A stretch of DNA of 37,272 bases from an uncultured Pelagibacteraceae bacterium. GTDB taxonomy: Bacteria; Pseudomonadota; Alphaproteobacteria; Pelagibacterales; Pelagibacteraceae. Below the pieces are notes generated by a model. It saw only the letters and a program-made list of their open reading frames with translations. It had not been told where the DNA came from and did no database searches. Position 1 is the stretch's first letter. Each line of letters opens with the position of its first letter. Both the position numbers and the translations under genes were made by a program. Shown here one piece after another: positions 1-7,457 of the stretch. The stretch covers positions 1 through 37,272 of the forward strand of contig CACNCN010000007.1 of NCBI GenBank assembly GCA_902618975.1, read 5' to 3'.

Positions 1-80
1 TGTAATTTATTACTTTTTACATAATTAATTAAACTCTTGCCAATGAATCCTGAGCCACCAATTAATAATATTTTTTTCAA
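1..80 (-). CDS. NAD(P)-dependent epimerase/dehydratase, N-terminal fragment (runs off window)
   Basis: Only the first 26 codons are in the window. They read as a start, KKILLIGGSGFIGKSLIN and a few more residues. The GGSGFIG stretch is the GxxGxxG dinucleotide-binding turn of extended short-chain dehydrogenases (GalE-like). The start is TTG at 80..78, because an in-frame stop (TGA) lies three codons upstream and no ATG intervenes. The TTG overlaps the TGA stop of the upstream thiamine-diphosphate enzyme gene (TTGA), so the two are likely translationally coupled. In the yersiniose pathway the step after two-carbon addition is a ketone reduction by YerF, so a YerF-like reductase is a reasonable guess from position. 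The visible part cannot separate reductase, epimerase and dehydratase. Confidence 0.7.
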   Translation of the reverse strand, partial: MKKILLIGGSGFIGKSLINYVKSNKL

Positions 81-1861
81 TTTGCTTCAAAAATTTTTTT
101 ATCTCTTTTTATAGTTTTTATCTCCATATTTTTAAAAAATTCATTACGTGGCAATAATGGTGACATATCCTCTATTGGATTTCCAAACTGGAGTTTAGGA
201 ATAATTTTTTGGTCTTTTTTCAAAATAATTTCAATAATTTCTGGTCTTTTTGAGTCAATGCTTTTTTTAATTTGCTTTAATTCACTATGATTTTTTATTT
301 TATTGTAACCAATATTAAAGGCTTCAGAGATTTTCTTAAAATTTGGATTTGAAACTCCTTTACCCGAGGCCTCATACCTTTTACTTAAATATAATTCCTG
401 AAATTGTTTAATTATTCCATATCCATCATTATTTAATATGAAAATTTTAATTGGTAACTTTAATTTATCAATTGTATGTAATTCTTGAAGATTAATTTGA
501 ATACTTCCATCGCCATCAATACATATTATTTTAGAATTATTTTTGACAATAGAGGCTCCAATACTTGCTGGTAGTGCATATCCCATTGGAGAATTGCCAA
601 ATGCAGAAAATAATTTTTGACCGTATTTTACTTTGAATGCTTGAATTGTCCAAGTTAAGTGTCCACCGTCGTCTGCAATTATAATATCTTTTTTCTTTAG
701 AATTTTTGATAAATACTCAATAAAAACATATGGATTAACATATTTTTTTTCTTTAAAGTATTTTTTTTGAACTATTGGATATCTTTCTTTCCATTTAAAG
801 CATTTATTTAGCCATTCATGTTTAGAGATATTATTAAATTTAATTTTTTCTATTCCTTCGAGTACATTTTTTACATTCTCTTTAATTTTATAATCTACAA
901 CTAGACCCCTTTTTTTATTAAGCTCATGTTTATCAATATCAACCATAATTTTGTAAGCTTTTCTTGCAAAGTTTTTAGGCACACCTCCAGTTACTCTAGT
1001 ATCTAATCTTGATCCAAGAGATAATATTAAATCTGAATTCTGAACTGTAAAATTAGCAGCTCTACTCCCATAAACACCAATATTTCCAATATATTTCTTT
1101 TCACTGTGATCTATCAAATCTACTCCGCTCCATGTTGTTACAATAGGTAAGCTAAATTTTTTTAATATTTTTTTTAAAATTGCCTCAGATTTTGCATATT
1201 TAATTCCTCCACCTAAAATGATCACAGGCTTATTAGCATTTTTAATTTTTTTAATTATGTAAATTACTTGTTTCTTTAAATTTACATTTTTGTTTTTTTT
1301 TGCTTGAAAAGATTTTAACTTTTTTGGGTTTATCAATTTTCTTTGAAGATCCATTGGTATATCTAACAATACAGGCCCCGGTCTTCCTGTAGTTGCGATA
1401 TGATAGCTTTTTTCCAATATATATTTAATTTCATTTGGATTTGTTACCTTGTATGAGAATTTTGTTATAGGTTTTGATATATTTACAATATCAGTTTCTT
1501 GAAATCCTACTTGTCTTACTTTTTGTGTACTTTTATTTGAACTTTGTTGCTCATAAGTGTTAACTTGTCCACAAATGTGTAGAGAGGGTATCGAGTCAAA
1601 ATATGAACAAGCAATTCCTGTTAAAAGATTTGTTGCCCCCGGACCAGAAGTAACCATTGTACATGAAAAGTTTGGTCCAAGCCTCGAATATGAGTCAGCC
1701 ATCATAGCAGCACCTTGTTCATGCGCAACTGAAATATATTTTATTTTCTTATTTCTTGAAAAAGCATCAACCATAAATGATATTGCACCTCCAGTAATTA
1801 AAAAAACTTTTTTAACTTTTTTTTTTATTAAGAAACTTAGAATGTAATCAGATAGATTCAT
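77..1861 (-). CDS. Thiamine-diphosphate-dependent acetolactate-synthase-like enzyme, probably YerE-like sugar acetyl transfer
   Basis: 594 aa with the full three-domain layout of acetolactate synthase/pyruvate oxidase enzymes. The N-terminal PYR domain has the cofactor-activating Glu (AHEQG, E48) and SGPGATN. The central domain has PVIILGGG and GSRAANF...DLILSLGSRLD, the region that binds FAD in this family. The C-terminal PP domain has G450-D-G-S through N477-N478, the Mg-ThDP motif. The protein ends with an EDMSPLLPRNEF-type tail. By homology it decarboxylates a 2-oxoacid such as pyruvate and transfers the activated acetyl unit to an acceptor. There is no ilvH-type regulatory subunit gene beside it. 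It sits immediately after CDP-sugar genes, overlapping the DegT gene by 4 nt (ATGA). YerE, a ThDP flavoprotein, adds an acetyl branch to a CDP-3,6-dideoxy-4-ketosugar in the same context. I infer that role; a housekeeping acetolactate synthase is less likely. Confidence 0.8.
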   Translation of the reverse strand: MNLSDYILSFLIKKKVKKVFLITGGAISFMVDAFSRNKKIKYISVAHEQGAAMMADSYSRLGPNFSCTMVTSGPGATNLLTGIACSYFDSIPSLHICGQVNTYEQQSSNKSTQKVRQVGFQETDIVNISKPITKFSYKVTNPNEIKYILEKSYHIATTGRPGPVLLDIPMDLQRKLINPKKLKSFQAKKNKNVNLKKQVIYIIKKIKNANKPVIILGGGIKYAKSEAILKKILKKFSLPIVTTWSGVDLIDHSEKKYIGNIGVYGSRAANFTVQNSDLILSLGSRLDTRVTGGVPKNFARKAYKIMVDIDKHELNKKRGLVVDYKIKENVKNVLEGIEKIKFNNISKHEWLNKCFKWKERYPIVQKKYFKEKKYVNPYVFIEYLSKILKKKDIIIADDGGHLTWTIQAFKVKYGQKLFSAFGNSPMGYALPASIGASIVKNNSKIICIDGDGSIQINLQELHTIDKLKLPIKIFILNNDGYGIIKQFQELYLSKRYEASGKGVSNPNFKKISEAFNIGYNKIKNHSELKQIKKSIDSKRPEIIEIILKKDQKIIPKLQFGNPIEDMSPLLPRNEFFKNMEIKTIKRDKKIFEAN

Positions 1862-3051
1862 TTTATACCTTTTAAAAATTGCTTAATTTTATGGTGTATA
1901 TAATATATTTTCTTTTTATTTAATCCTTGATGACAACCAATCAAGAGACCATTCTTCATTATATAATCAGAATTTTTAAAAGAGTTAAGCTTATTTTTTG
2001 AAGATTTTAATTTTTTAAAAGCAGGGTGTCTTAAAATGTTACCGCTAAAAATCGGTCTTGTTTGAATTCTATTTTTTTCTAAAAAAATTTGTAATTTTTT
2101 CCTATTGAATAATTTATTTTCTTTAATAATTATTGGATATGCAAGAAAGTTTGTTTTAACGTTGGTTTTAACCTTTGGCACTATAAAATAACTACTATAT
2201 TTAGCGAAGAAATTTAAATGTAATTTAAAATTATTATTTCTAATTTTACTAAATGTTTTAAATTTTTTTAATTGTATTATGCCAAATGAAGCACCAATCT
2301 CTGATGGTTCAAAATTATAACCAACCTCGGAGAAAACAAATTTTTTGTCATAATCAAAGCCGCTTAATTTAATATTTAGTCTTTTTTTAATATTTTCTGA
2401 GTCTTTAATTAATGTCGACATTCTACCCCAACTTCTAAGAACTTTAGCTCTTTCATAATATTTTTTATCATTTGTGAGGAACATTCCGCCATTACCTGCG
2501 CAACTAATAACGTGAGAACCATAAAAGCTTGTGATAGATATGTCGCTGTAAATACCGGTTGGTTTATTGTCAATTGTGGCGCCCAAAGTGTCTGCAGAAT
2601 CCTCTATAATTTTTAGTTTATATTTTTTTGCAATTTTGTTAATAATTTTCCAATCTGGTATATTTCCTATTAAATTTGGAATAACTATTCCTTTTGTTTT
2701 TTTGGATATTTTTTTTTCAATCAATTTAGTATTTATCTGCAATGTATTCACATCAATATCTACAAATATTGGAGTAGCTCCAGATAAAATTATTGAGGAA
2801 ACTGCGGTTCCAAAATTTAAACAAGGTGTTATTATTTCATCACCCTTTTTAAAATTTAGAACATCATTAGCAAGCATTAGTGCTGAAGATCCAGAATTAA
2901 CCATCAGTCCATATTTTTTTCTAAAATATTTTGATATTTTCTTTTCAAAGGTATTTACTGCTGAACCCATCTGAGTGGTCTTATTTAATTTATTTATAAC
3001 TGCATTTATTTCCTCTTTGCCGTAAATATTTTTTCCGTATGATATCTTCAT
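1858..3051 (-). CDS. DegT/RfbH-family PLP sugar 3-dehydratase-like protein with His at the Lys position and no Fe-S cysteines
   Basis: 397 aa, fold type I PLP protein of the DegT/DnrJ/EryC1/StrS family. Visible features are the PLP-phosphate region VNSGSSALML (about 51-60), the ring-nitrogen Asp in IIEDSADTLG (D151), and SFYGSH (175-180). In aminotransferases the last residue of this SFYxxK motif is the Schiff-base Lys; here it is H180, as in the 3-dehydratases RfbH/DdhC (E1) and ColD. The later stretch RSWGR...GFDYDKKF.F.EVGYN aligns with E1. However, the 2Fe-2S cysteines that follow RDWGR in E1 are absent: residues 211-226 contain no Cys, and the whole protein has only three. It probably acts on CDP-4-keto-6-deoxyglucose to remove the C3 hydroxyl. 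How it does so without the cluster is open; a ColD-like PMP/glutamate mechanism is possible. It lies 1 nt after rfbG and overlaps the next gene by 4 nt. Confidence 0.8.
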   Translation of the reverse strand: MKISYGKNIYGKEEINAVINKLNKTTQMGSAVNTFEKKISKYFRKKYGLMVNSGSSALMLANDVLNFKKGDEIITPCLNFGTAVSSIILSGATPIFVDIDVNTLQINTKLIEKKISKKTKGIVIPNLIGNIPDWKIINKIAKKYKLKIIEDSADTLGATIDNKPTGIYSDISITSFYGSHVISCAGNGGMFLTNDKKYYERAKVLRSWGRMSTLIKDSENIKKRLNIKLSGFDYDKKFVFSEVGYNFEPSEIGASFGIIQLKKFKTFSKIRNNNFKLHLNFFAKYSSYFIVPKVKTNVKTNFLAYPIIIKENKLFNRKKLQIFLEKNRIQTRPIFSGNILRHPAFKKLKSSKNKLNSFKNSDYIMKNGLLIGCHQGLNKKKIYYIHHKIKQFLKGIK

Positions 3052-3052
3052 T

Positions 3053-4120
3053 TTATTTAAAATACTCTTTTATTTGTTTTTCACAAATTTTTTTAGCTTT
3101 TACATTTTTATTAAAAAGTTGATTCCATTCCATTACTTTATTTAAACTTTTCTTTAAATTCCATTTGTTTGACCATTTTAATTTTCTGTTAGATTTATTA
3201 CTATTTAGTTTTAAAACTTTTGTTTCAGAAAACTTTTGTTTTTTACTTATTTTGGTATCAAAATTAAATCTTTTTTTTAATAAATTAACTATATTAATAA
3301 CTTTAATAAAATTTTCTTTTTTTGGCCCAAAATTCCAAGCATTGTAATTGTCCAATTTTTTTGATTTGAACTGCTTTTCAGCAAGCTTCATATAACCTAC
3401 CAATGGTTCAATCACATGTTGCCATGGTCTAATGTGATTAGGATTTCTTATGACTAATATCTTTTTGGTGTTAACACTTCTGATTATATCTGGTAATAGC
3501 CTATTTTCTGAATAATCACCACCACCTATTACATTTCCAGATCTAGCTGTTGAAACTTTGTTCTTTAAAAATGATTTTTCAAAAAAAGAGTTTGCAAAAC
3601 ATTCAGTCACCAATTCAGCGCAAACTTTAGATGCACTATAAGGGTCCTTTCCACCTAAATGATCTATCTCGCTATAGCTTTTGTTACTTTTCCTTATCTT
3701 GTATACTTTATCAGTTGTTATTATCACTACTGATTTCAAGGATTTAATATTTTTGATTATATCTAATATATTTGAAGTTCCAATAATATTTGTTTTCAAA
3801 GTTTCAATTGGATTTTTAAATGACTCACTGACTAATGGCTGAGCAGCTAAATGAAATAATATTTGTGGATTTATTTTTTTTAATTCTTTTTTTAATAAAT
3901 TATAATTATTAATATCAGCATAAATATTTTTTTTTAAAAAAATTTTACAATTAGCTTGATTGAATAATGAAGATTTTTTTGGTTTTAAAGAGTAACCATA
4001 AATATTTGAACCCAACATGTTAAGAATTATAGATAACCAACTACCTTTAAATCCTGTGTGACCAGTAATAAATACTTTTTTATTTTTCCAAAATTTATTT
4101 AATTTGTCTAAGTTTTCCAT
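3053..4120 (-). CDS. rfbG: CDP-glucose 4,6-dehydratase
   Basis: 355 aa, the usual length for this extended short-chain dehydrogenase. The N terminus carries VFITGHTGFKGSWL (G20 to G26 is the NAD-binding turn), the form characteristic of CDP-glucose 4,6-dehydratase. TTDKVY (135-140) supplies the Thr/Asp pair of the dehydratases, and Y161-S-A-S-K165 is the catalytic YxxxK. Further downstream are ARSGNVIGGGD and IRPWQHVIEPL, typical of the family. It converts CDP-glucose to CDP-4-keto-6-deoxyglucose in the cytoplasm, the entry point to CDP-linked deoxysugars. Its start (ATG at 4120) overlaps the end of rfbF by 13 nt, and the DegT-family gene follows after 1 nt, so all three should be made together. 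The homologue in Yersinia is called ddhB. Confidence 0.93.
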   Translation of the reverse strand: MENLDKLNKFWKNKKVFITGHTGFKGSWLSIILNMLGSNIYGYSLKPKKSSLFNQANCKIFLKKNIYADINNYNLLKKELKKINPQILFHLAAQPLVSESFKNPIETLKTNIIGTSNILDIIKNIKSLKSVVIITTDKVYKIRKSNKSYSEIDHLGGKDPYSASKVCAELVTECFANSFFEKSFLKNKVSTARSGNVIGGGDYSENRLLPDIIRSVNTKKILVIRNPNHIRPWQHVIEPLVGYMKLAEKQFKSKKLDNYNAWNFGPKKENFIKVINIVNLLKKRFNFDTKISKKQKFSETKVLKLNSNKSNRKLKWSNKWNLKKSLNKVMEWNQLFNKNVKAKKICEKQIKEYFK

Positions 4121-4875
4121 GGAAATTTTTTTCTTTTTACCATTTCATTAAAATCATTTTTATCTTTCAAAGTGTCTAAACTTTTCCAAAAACCTTCATG
4201 TTTATACGCATATAATTTTTTTCGTTTTAAGAAAAAAGATAATGGTTCTTTTTCCCAATAAATTTTTTTATCTTTTATAATTTTAATTGCATTTTTTGAT
4301 ATAACAAAAAAACCACCATTAATATAAACATCCGATTTTTCTTTAGAGTTATCGAAATATTTTATTCTATTATTACTAATTTTCAGAACGCCAAATCTTT
4401 GTTTTGGTCTTACAGCCGTAAGTGTGACTTCTGATTTATTTTTATAGTGAAATTTAATTAACTTATTTAAATCAACATCAGATAGACCGTCGCCATAGGT
4501 CATCATAATATCTTCATTAAGCTTTAGCATTTTATATGCTTGCAAAATTCTTCCACCAGTACCAGTCTTTATTCCAGTAAAACACAAATTACCAGCGAAA
4601 GATAATTTTTTATCTTTGTATTTAAAGGATATACAGTTTTTTGTTTTAGATATTTTTGATATTTTTTTTTTATTAGTTTTTAAAAAATAATTTATAATTG
4701 TATCTGACTTATAGCCTAAGCAAAATATAAATTCATATATTCCAAATCTACAAAAATTTTCAATTATGTGCATCAAAATTGGTTTATTGCCAATTTTAAC
4801 CATTGGTTTAGCTTTAACTTTACCTTCGTAATCTAATCTAGTCCCAAAGCCGCCACATAAAATAAATGTTTTCAT
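4108..4875 (-). CDS. rfbF: Glucose-1-phosphate cytidylyltransferase
   Basis: 255 aa, close to the normal length of about 257. The nucleotide-binding signature GGFGTRL (8-14) is followed by E17 and KPMVKIGNKPILMHI from K23; Thr12, Arg13 and Lys23 are the conserved catalytic and binding residues. MTYGDGLSDVD holds a metal-binding Asp. GGFFVI and GFWKSLDTLKDK near the C terminus are specific to the cytidylyltransferase rather than to RmlA or GalU. It makes CDP-glucose from CTP and glucose-1-phosphate and so feeds rfbG. The ATG at 4875..4873 shares one base with the TAA stop of rlmB (TAATG on the minus strand), an arrangement that favours re-initiation by the ribosome that finished rlmB. The Yersinia name is ddhA. 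Confidence 0.93.
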   Translation of the reverse strand: MKTFILCGGFGTRLDYEGKVKAKPMVKIGNKPILMHIIENFCRFGIYEFIFCLGYKSDTIINYFLKTNKKKISKISKTKNCISFKYKDKKLSFAGNLCFTGIKTGTGGRILQAYKMLKLNEDIMMTYGDGLSDVDLNKLIKFHYKNKSEVTLTAVRPKQRFGVLKISNNRIKYFDNSKEKSDVYINGGFFVISKNAIKIIKDKKIYWEKEPLSFFLKRKKLYAYKHEGFWKSLDTLKDKNDFNEMVKRKKFPWKT

Positions 4876-5609
4876 TAATTTAAATTGTTTATGTAATGAA
4901 AAAGAATAGAAGCTGAGTTTGATATATTCAAACTTTCAACCTCACTTTTCATATTAATTTTAATTTTAAAGTCTGCATACTTAGAAGTATGCTGTTTTAT
5001 ACCTTTACCTTCTGAACCAAATACAAATATATTTTTTTCCTCAAAATTAAATTTATTCATATTTTCTTTAGCATTTACATCTAATGCATATATCCAAAAG
5101 TTTTTATTTTTTAGATTTTTTAATGTCGAATTAATATTAGAAACTTGGAATATATTTAATATTTCCATGCATCCACTTGCAGATTTATACATTAATTTAC
5201 TTTCTGAGGGAAAATGTCGATCTTTAACAATTATTCCATCAATACCAAATGCACTTGCAGATCTAATAATTGATCCAATATTTCTTGGATCATTCACATT
5301 ATCTAAGCAAACTAAATTAATTTTTTGTTTTGATTTTATAAATTCTTTTAAATCTGAATAATCTAAATGTTCAATTTCGGCAACATAGCCTTGATGAGTT
5401 ATTTCATCCTTTTTAATGTAATTGTCCATTTCTTTCTTAGATTTGAAATAAACTTTAACATCTTTTAACAAGTTCCTTTTTTGATTTTCTCTATGTATGA
5501 TTTTCTTTGCTTCCTCAGTTAAAAAAACCCTTAAAACCTTTCTCTTGCTATTTTTTAATGCAGCAATTACAGCGTGTTTTCCAACGATAAAAAAAGAAGA
5601 TTTGTTCAT
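4875..5609 (-). CDS. rlmB: 23S rRNA (guanosine-2251) 2'-O-methyltransferase RlmB, SpoU/TrmH family
   Basis: 244 aa, the normal RlmB length. The N-terminal substrate-binding domain starts with FFIVGKHAVIAALKN. The SpoU domain shows the three knot motifs: LDNVNDPRNIGSIIRSASAFG (102-122, with N110 and R116), FGSEGKGI (197-204) and SLNISNSASI (226-235). The enzyme uses S-adenosylmethionine to methylate the ribose of G2251 in the P-loop of 23S rRNA. Sibling families (TrmH, RlmH-like) cannot be excluded from sequence alone, but the N-terminal domain and length fit RlmB best. It is the first gene of the leftward operon and runs straight into sugar-nucleotide genes, an unusual neighbour for a ribosome-modifying enzyme. 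In alphaproteobacteria rlmB is commonly beside the tRNA-Tyr/tRNA-Gly/tuf cluster, as here. Confidence 0.9.
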   Translation of the reverse strand: MNKSSFFIVGKHAVIAALKNSKRKVLRVFLTEEAKKIIHRENQKRNLLKDVKVYFKSKKEMDNYIKKDEITHQGYVAEIEHLDYSDLKEFIKSKQKINLVCLDNVNDPRNIGSIIRSASAFGIDGIIVKDRHFPSESKLMYKSASGCMEILNIFQVSNINSTLKNLKNKNFWIYALDVNAKENMNKFNFEEKNIFVFGSEGKGIKQHTSKYADFKIKINMKSEVESLNISNSASILFHYINNLN

Positions 5610-5661
5610 AATTTAATTGTTTTTACACGTTTTTTCCTAATTTTTCCTATTAAATCTGATA

Positions 5662-5689
5662 TTGCATTTGATTAATAAAAATATATAAA
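5662..5689 (+). promoter_or_regulatory. Candidate sigma70-type promoter for tRNA-Tyr/tRNA-Gly/tuf
   Basis: TTGCAT at 5662-5667 and TATAAA at 5684-5689 are separated by 16 bp, about 50 bp before tRNA-Tyr. The spacer 5610-5740 lies between rlmB (leftward) and the tRNAs (rightward), so a rightward promoter must be here or nearby. The -10 is good, the -35 weak, and AT-rich DNA gives many chance matches. No convincing leftward promoter for rlmB was identified in the same spacer. Confidence 0.4.
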
Positions 5690-5718
5690 ACGCATATTGT
5701 TTGAAGCTTATTTTACAT

Positions 5719-5732
5719 GGGGACGCTTCCCC
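5719..5732 (+). other. Short GC hairpin just before tRNA-Tyr
   Basis: GGGGA (5719-5723), loop CGCT and TCCCC (5728-5732) form a perfect 5-bp hairpin 8 nt upstream of the tRNA-Tyr acceptor. It stands out in AT-rich DNA. There is no T-tract after it, so it is not an intrinsic terminator. It could shape the 5' leader of the tRNA precursor for RNase P or protect the transcript end. Confidence 0.45.
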
Positions 5733-5740
5733 TGCTACTG

Positions 5741-5826
<86 letters not shown>

Positions 5827-5868
5827 TTAAATAATTTTTGAACAATAAAGGAGCGTTAACTTGGTTTT

Positions 5869-5942
5869 GCGGGTGTAGTTCAATGGTAGAACGCTAGCCT
5901 TCCAAGCTGGATGTAAGGGTTCGATTCCCTTTACCCGCTCCA
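5869..5942 (+). tRNA. tRNA-Gly (TCC)
   Basis: 74 nt with encoded CCA. The acceptor GCGGGTG (5869-5875) pairs with TACCCGC (5932-5938, closing G-T), discriminator T, then CCA at 5940-5942. The anticodon stem 5894-5898/5906-5910 encloses loop CTTCCAA, with anticodon TCC at 5901-5903. The T arm carries GGTTCGATTCC. It lies 42 nt after tRNA-Tyr and 30 nt before tuf, so the three are probably one transcript. Confidence 0.97.
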
Positions 5943-5972
5943 AAATAAATAAATTAAAAAGGAAAAAAAGTA

Positions 5973-7163
5973 ATGTCGAAAGAAAAATTTAATAGAAGTA
6001 AACCACATTGTAACATAGGTACTATTGGACATGTGGACCATGGTAAAACAACTTTAACCGCAGCAATAACAAAAGTGTTAGCTGAAGCAGGTGGAGCCCA
6101 GTTCGTTGCTTACGATCAAATTGATAAAGCTCCCGAGGAAAAAGAGAGAGGTATTACAATTTCAACTGCTCACGTTGAGTATGAAACTGAAAAAAGACAT
6201 TACGCTCATGTTGATTGTCCTGGGCATGCTGATTATGTAAAAAATATGATCACAGGTGCAGCTCAAATGGATGGAGCAATTTTAGTTGTTAACGCTGCAG
6301 ACGGACCGATGCCTCAAACTAGAGAGCATATTCTATTAGCAAGACAGGTTGGAGTACCTGCAATCGTAGTATTTTTAAATAAAGTCGATCAAGTAGATGA
6401 TAAAGAAATGATTGATCTAGTTGAGGAGGAAATTAGAGATTTATTAAATTCTTATAAATTTCCAGGTGATAAAACTCCAATCATTAAGGGTTCTGCTTTA
6501 GCTGCTGTGGAAGGAAAAGATGAAGCAGTTGGAAAAAATGCGATTATGGAATTAATGAAAGCTGTAGACGAGCATATACCACAGCCTGATAGACCGAAAG
6601 ATAAACCATTTCTTATGCCAGTAGAAGACGTATTTTCTATTTCAGGAAGAGGAACTGTTGTTACAGGTAGAGTAGAACAAGGTGTTGTTAAAACAGGTGA
6701 AGAAATAGAGATAGTTGGTATCAGAGATACAAAGAAATCTGTTTGCACAGGTGTTGAAATGTTTAGAAAAATTTTAGACACTGGAGAGGCTGGAGATAAT
6801 ATTGGAGCTCTTTTAAGAGGAGTTGAAAGAACAGATGTGGAAAGAGGTCAAGTATTAGCAAAACCAGGATCTGTTACACCACATACTAAATTCGAGGCTC
6901 AAGCTTATGTATTGAAAAAAGAAGAGGGTGGGAGACATACTCCTTTTTTCACTAAATATAGACCTCAATTTTATTTTAGAACTACAGATGTAACTGGTGA
7001 AGTAGAATTACCTAGTGGAACTGAAATGGTGATGCCAGGTGATGATGCAAAATTTACTGTAAAACTTATTACACCGATCGCGATGAGTGAAAAGTTGAAT
7101 TTCGCTATACGAGAAGGTGGTAGAACCGTAGGAGCTGGAGTAGTAACGAAAATTTTAGAGTAA
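5973..7163 (+). CDS. tuf: Elongation factor Tu
   Basis: 396 aa, full length. The GTPase domain shows G19-H-V-D-H-G-K-T (P-loop), the RGITI switch I segment, DCPGHADYV (G3), NKVDQVD (G4; more often NKCD or NKVD-MVD) and GSAL (G5). Domains 2 and 3 follow with [13 protein letters not shown] and the C-terminal [15 protein letters not shown]. It delivers aminoacyl-tRNA to the ribosome. A Shine-Dalgarno AAAGGA (5958-5963) precedes the ATG. Unlike many alphaproteobacteria, which carry a second tuf between fusA and rpsJ, that site is empty in this window, so this may be the only copy. Codon choice and protein composition look more conserved and less Lys-rich than in the flanking genes, as expected for EF-Tu. 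Confidence 0.99.
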   Translation: MSKEKFNRSKPHCNIGTIGHVDHGKTTLTAAITKVLAEAGGAQFVAYDQIDKAPEEKERGITISTAHVEYETEKRHYAHVDCPGHADYVKNMITGAAQMDGAILVVNAADGPMPQTREHILLARQVGVPAIVVFLNKVDQVDDKEMIDLVEEEIRDLLNSYKFPGDKTPIIKGSALAAVEGKDEAVGKNAIMELMKAVDEHIPQPDRPKDKPFLMPVEDVFSISGRGTVVTGRVEQGVVKTGEEIEIVGIRDTKKSVCTGVEMFRKILDTGEAGDNIGALLRGVERTDVERGQVLAKPGSVTPHTKFEAQAYVLKKEEGGRHTPFFTKYRPQFYFRTTDVTGEVELPSGTEMVMPGDDAKFTVKLITPIAMSEKLNFAIREGGRTVGAGVVTKILE

Positions 7164-7171
7164 GCTCCCGT

Positions 7172-7247
7172 AGGAGTGTAGCTCAATTGGTAGAGCGCCG
7201 GTCTCCAAAACCGGAGGTTGGGGGTTCGATTCCCTCCGCTCCTGCCA
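7172..7247 (+). tRNA. tRNA-Trp (CCA)
   Basis: 76 nt with encoded CCA. The acceptor AGGAGTG (7172-7178) pairs with CGCTCCT (7237-7243), discriminator G, CCA at 7245-7247. The anticodon stem CCGGT/ACCGG encloses loop CTCCAAA with anticodon CCA at 7205-7207. The T arm contains GGTTCGATTCC. It lies 8 nt after the tuf stop and 16 nt before secE, so it must be cut out of a tuf-secE transcript. Confidence 0.97.
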
Positions 7248-7263
7248 AAACTAAAAGCTAAAT

Positions 7264-7455
7264 ATGAAAAACCCATTAAAATTTATTCAAGACGTTAAAC
7301 AAGAAGCATTTAAAGTCACTTGGCCTTCAAGAAAAGAAACTCTGCAAGGTACTTTAATGGTTGTAGCAATGGCCATTGTCGCTTCAATATTTTTCTTATT
7401 AATGGACCAAATATTTAAGTTTTTTTTAGACATAATACTTAAGGTAGGAATTTAA
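7264..7455 (+). CDS. secE: Preprotein translocase subunit SecE
   Basis: 63 aa, the short single-span form of SecE. The N-terminal amphipathic helix is followed by the conserved KVTWPSRKE motif (residues about 18-26), then one transmembrane helix (about 30-50). It stabilises the SecY channel in the inner membrane. It begins 16 nt after the tRNA-Trp CCA end, and I see no Shine-Dalgarno in that gap (AAACTAAAAGCTAAAT). Once the tRNA is processed, the remaining mRNA has a very short leader. The order tRNA-Trp, secE, nusG is the standard bacterial one. Confidence 0.96.
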   Translation: MKNPLKFIQDVKQEAFKVTWPSRKETLQGTLMVVAMAIVASIFFLLMDQIFKFFLDIILKVGI

Positions 7456-7457
7456 AC

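Noticed and set aside
77..1861. ilvB for branched-chain amino-acid synthesis
   Set aside because: Sequence family allows it, but there is no ilvH or ilvC nearby and the gene is locked by overlap into a CDP-sugar operon; kept as the alternative.
2567..2974. Plus-strand open frame opposite the DegT gene (also 1557-1847 opposite the ThDP gene)
   Set aside because: Hydrophobic translations that arise from the complement of Lys/Ile-rich coding sequence; the opposite strand has clear protein families.
1858..3051. Ordinary sugar aminotransferase
   Set aside because: The Schiff-base Lys position is His (H180), as in sugar 3-dehydratases.
7164..7178. Hairpin CTCC/GGAG after tuf as a terminator
   Set aside because: Its right arm is the tRNA-Trp acceptor strand and no T-run follows; likely coincidental.
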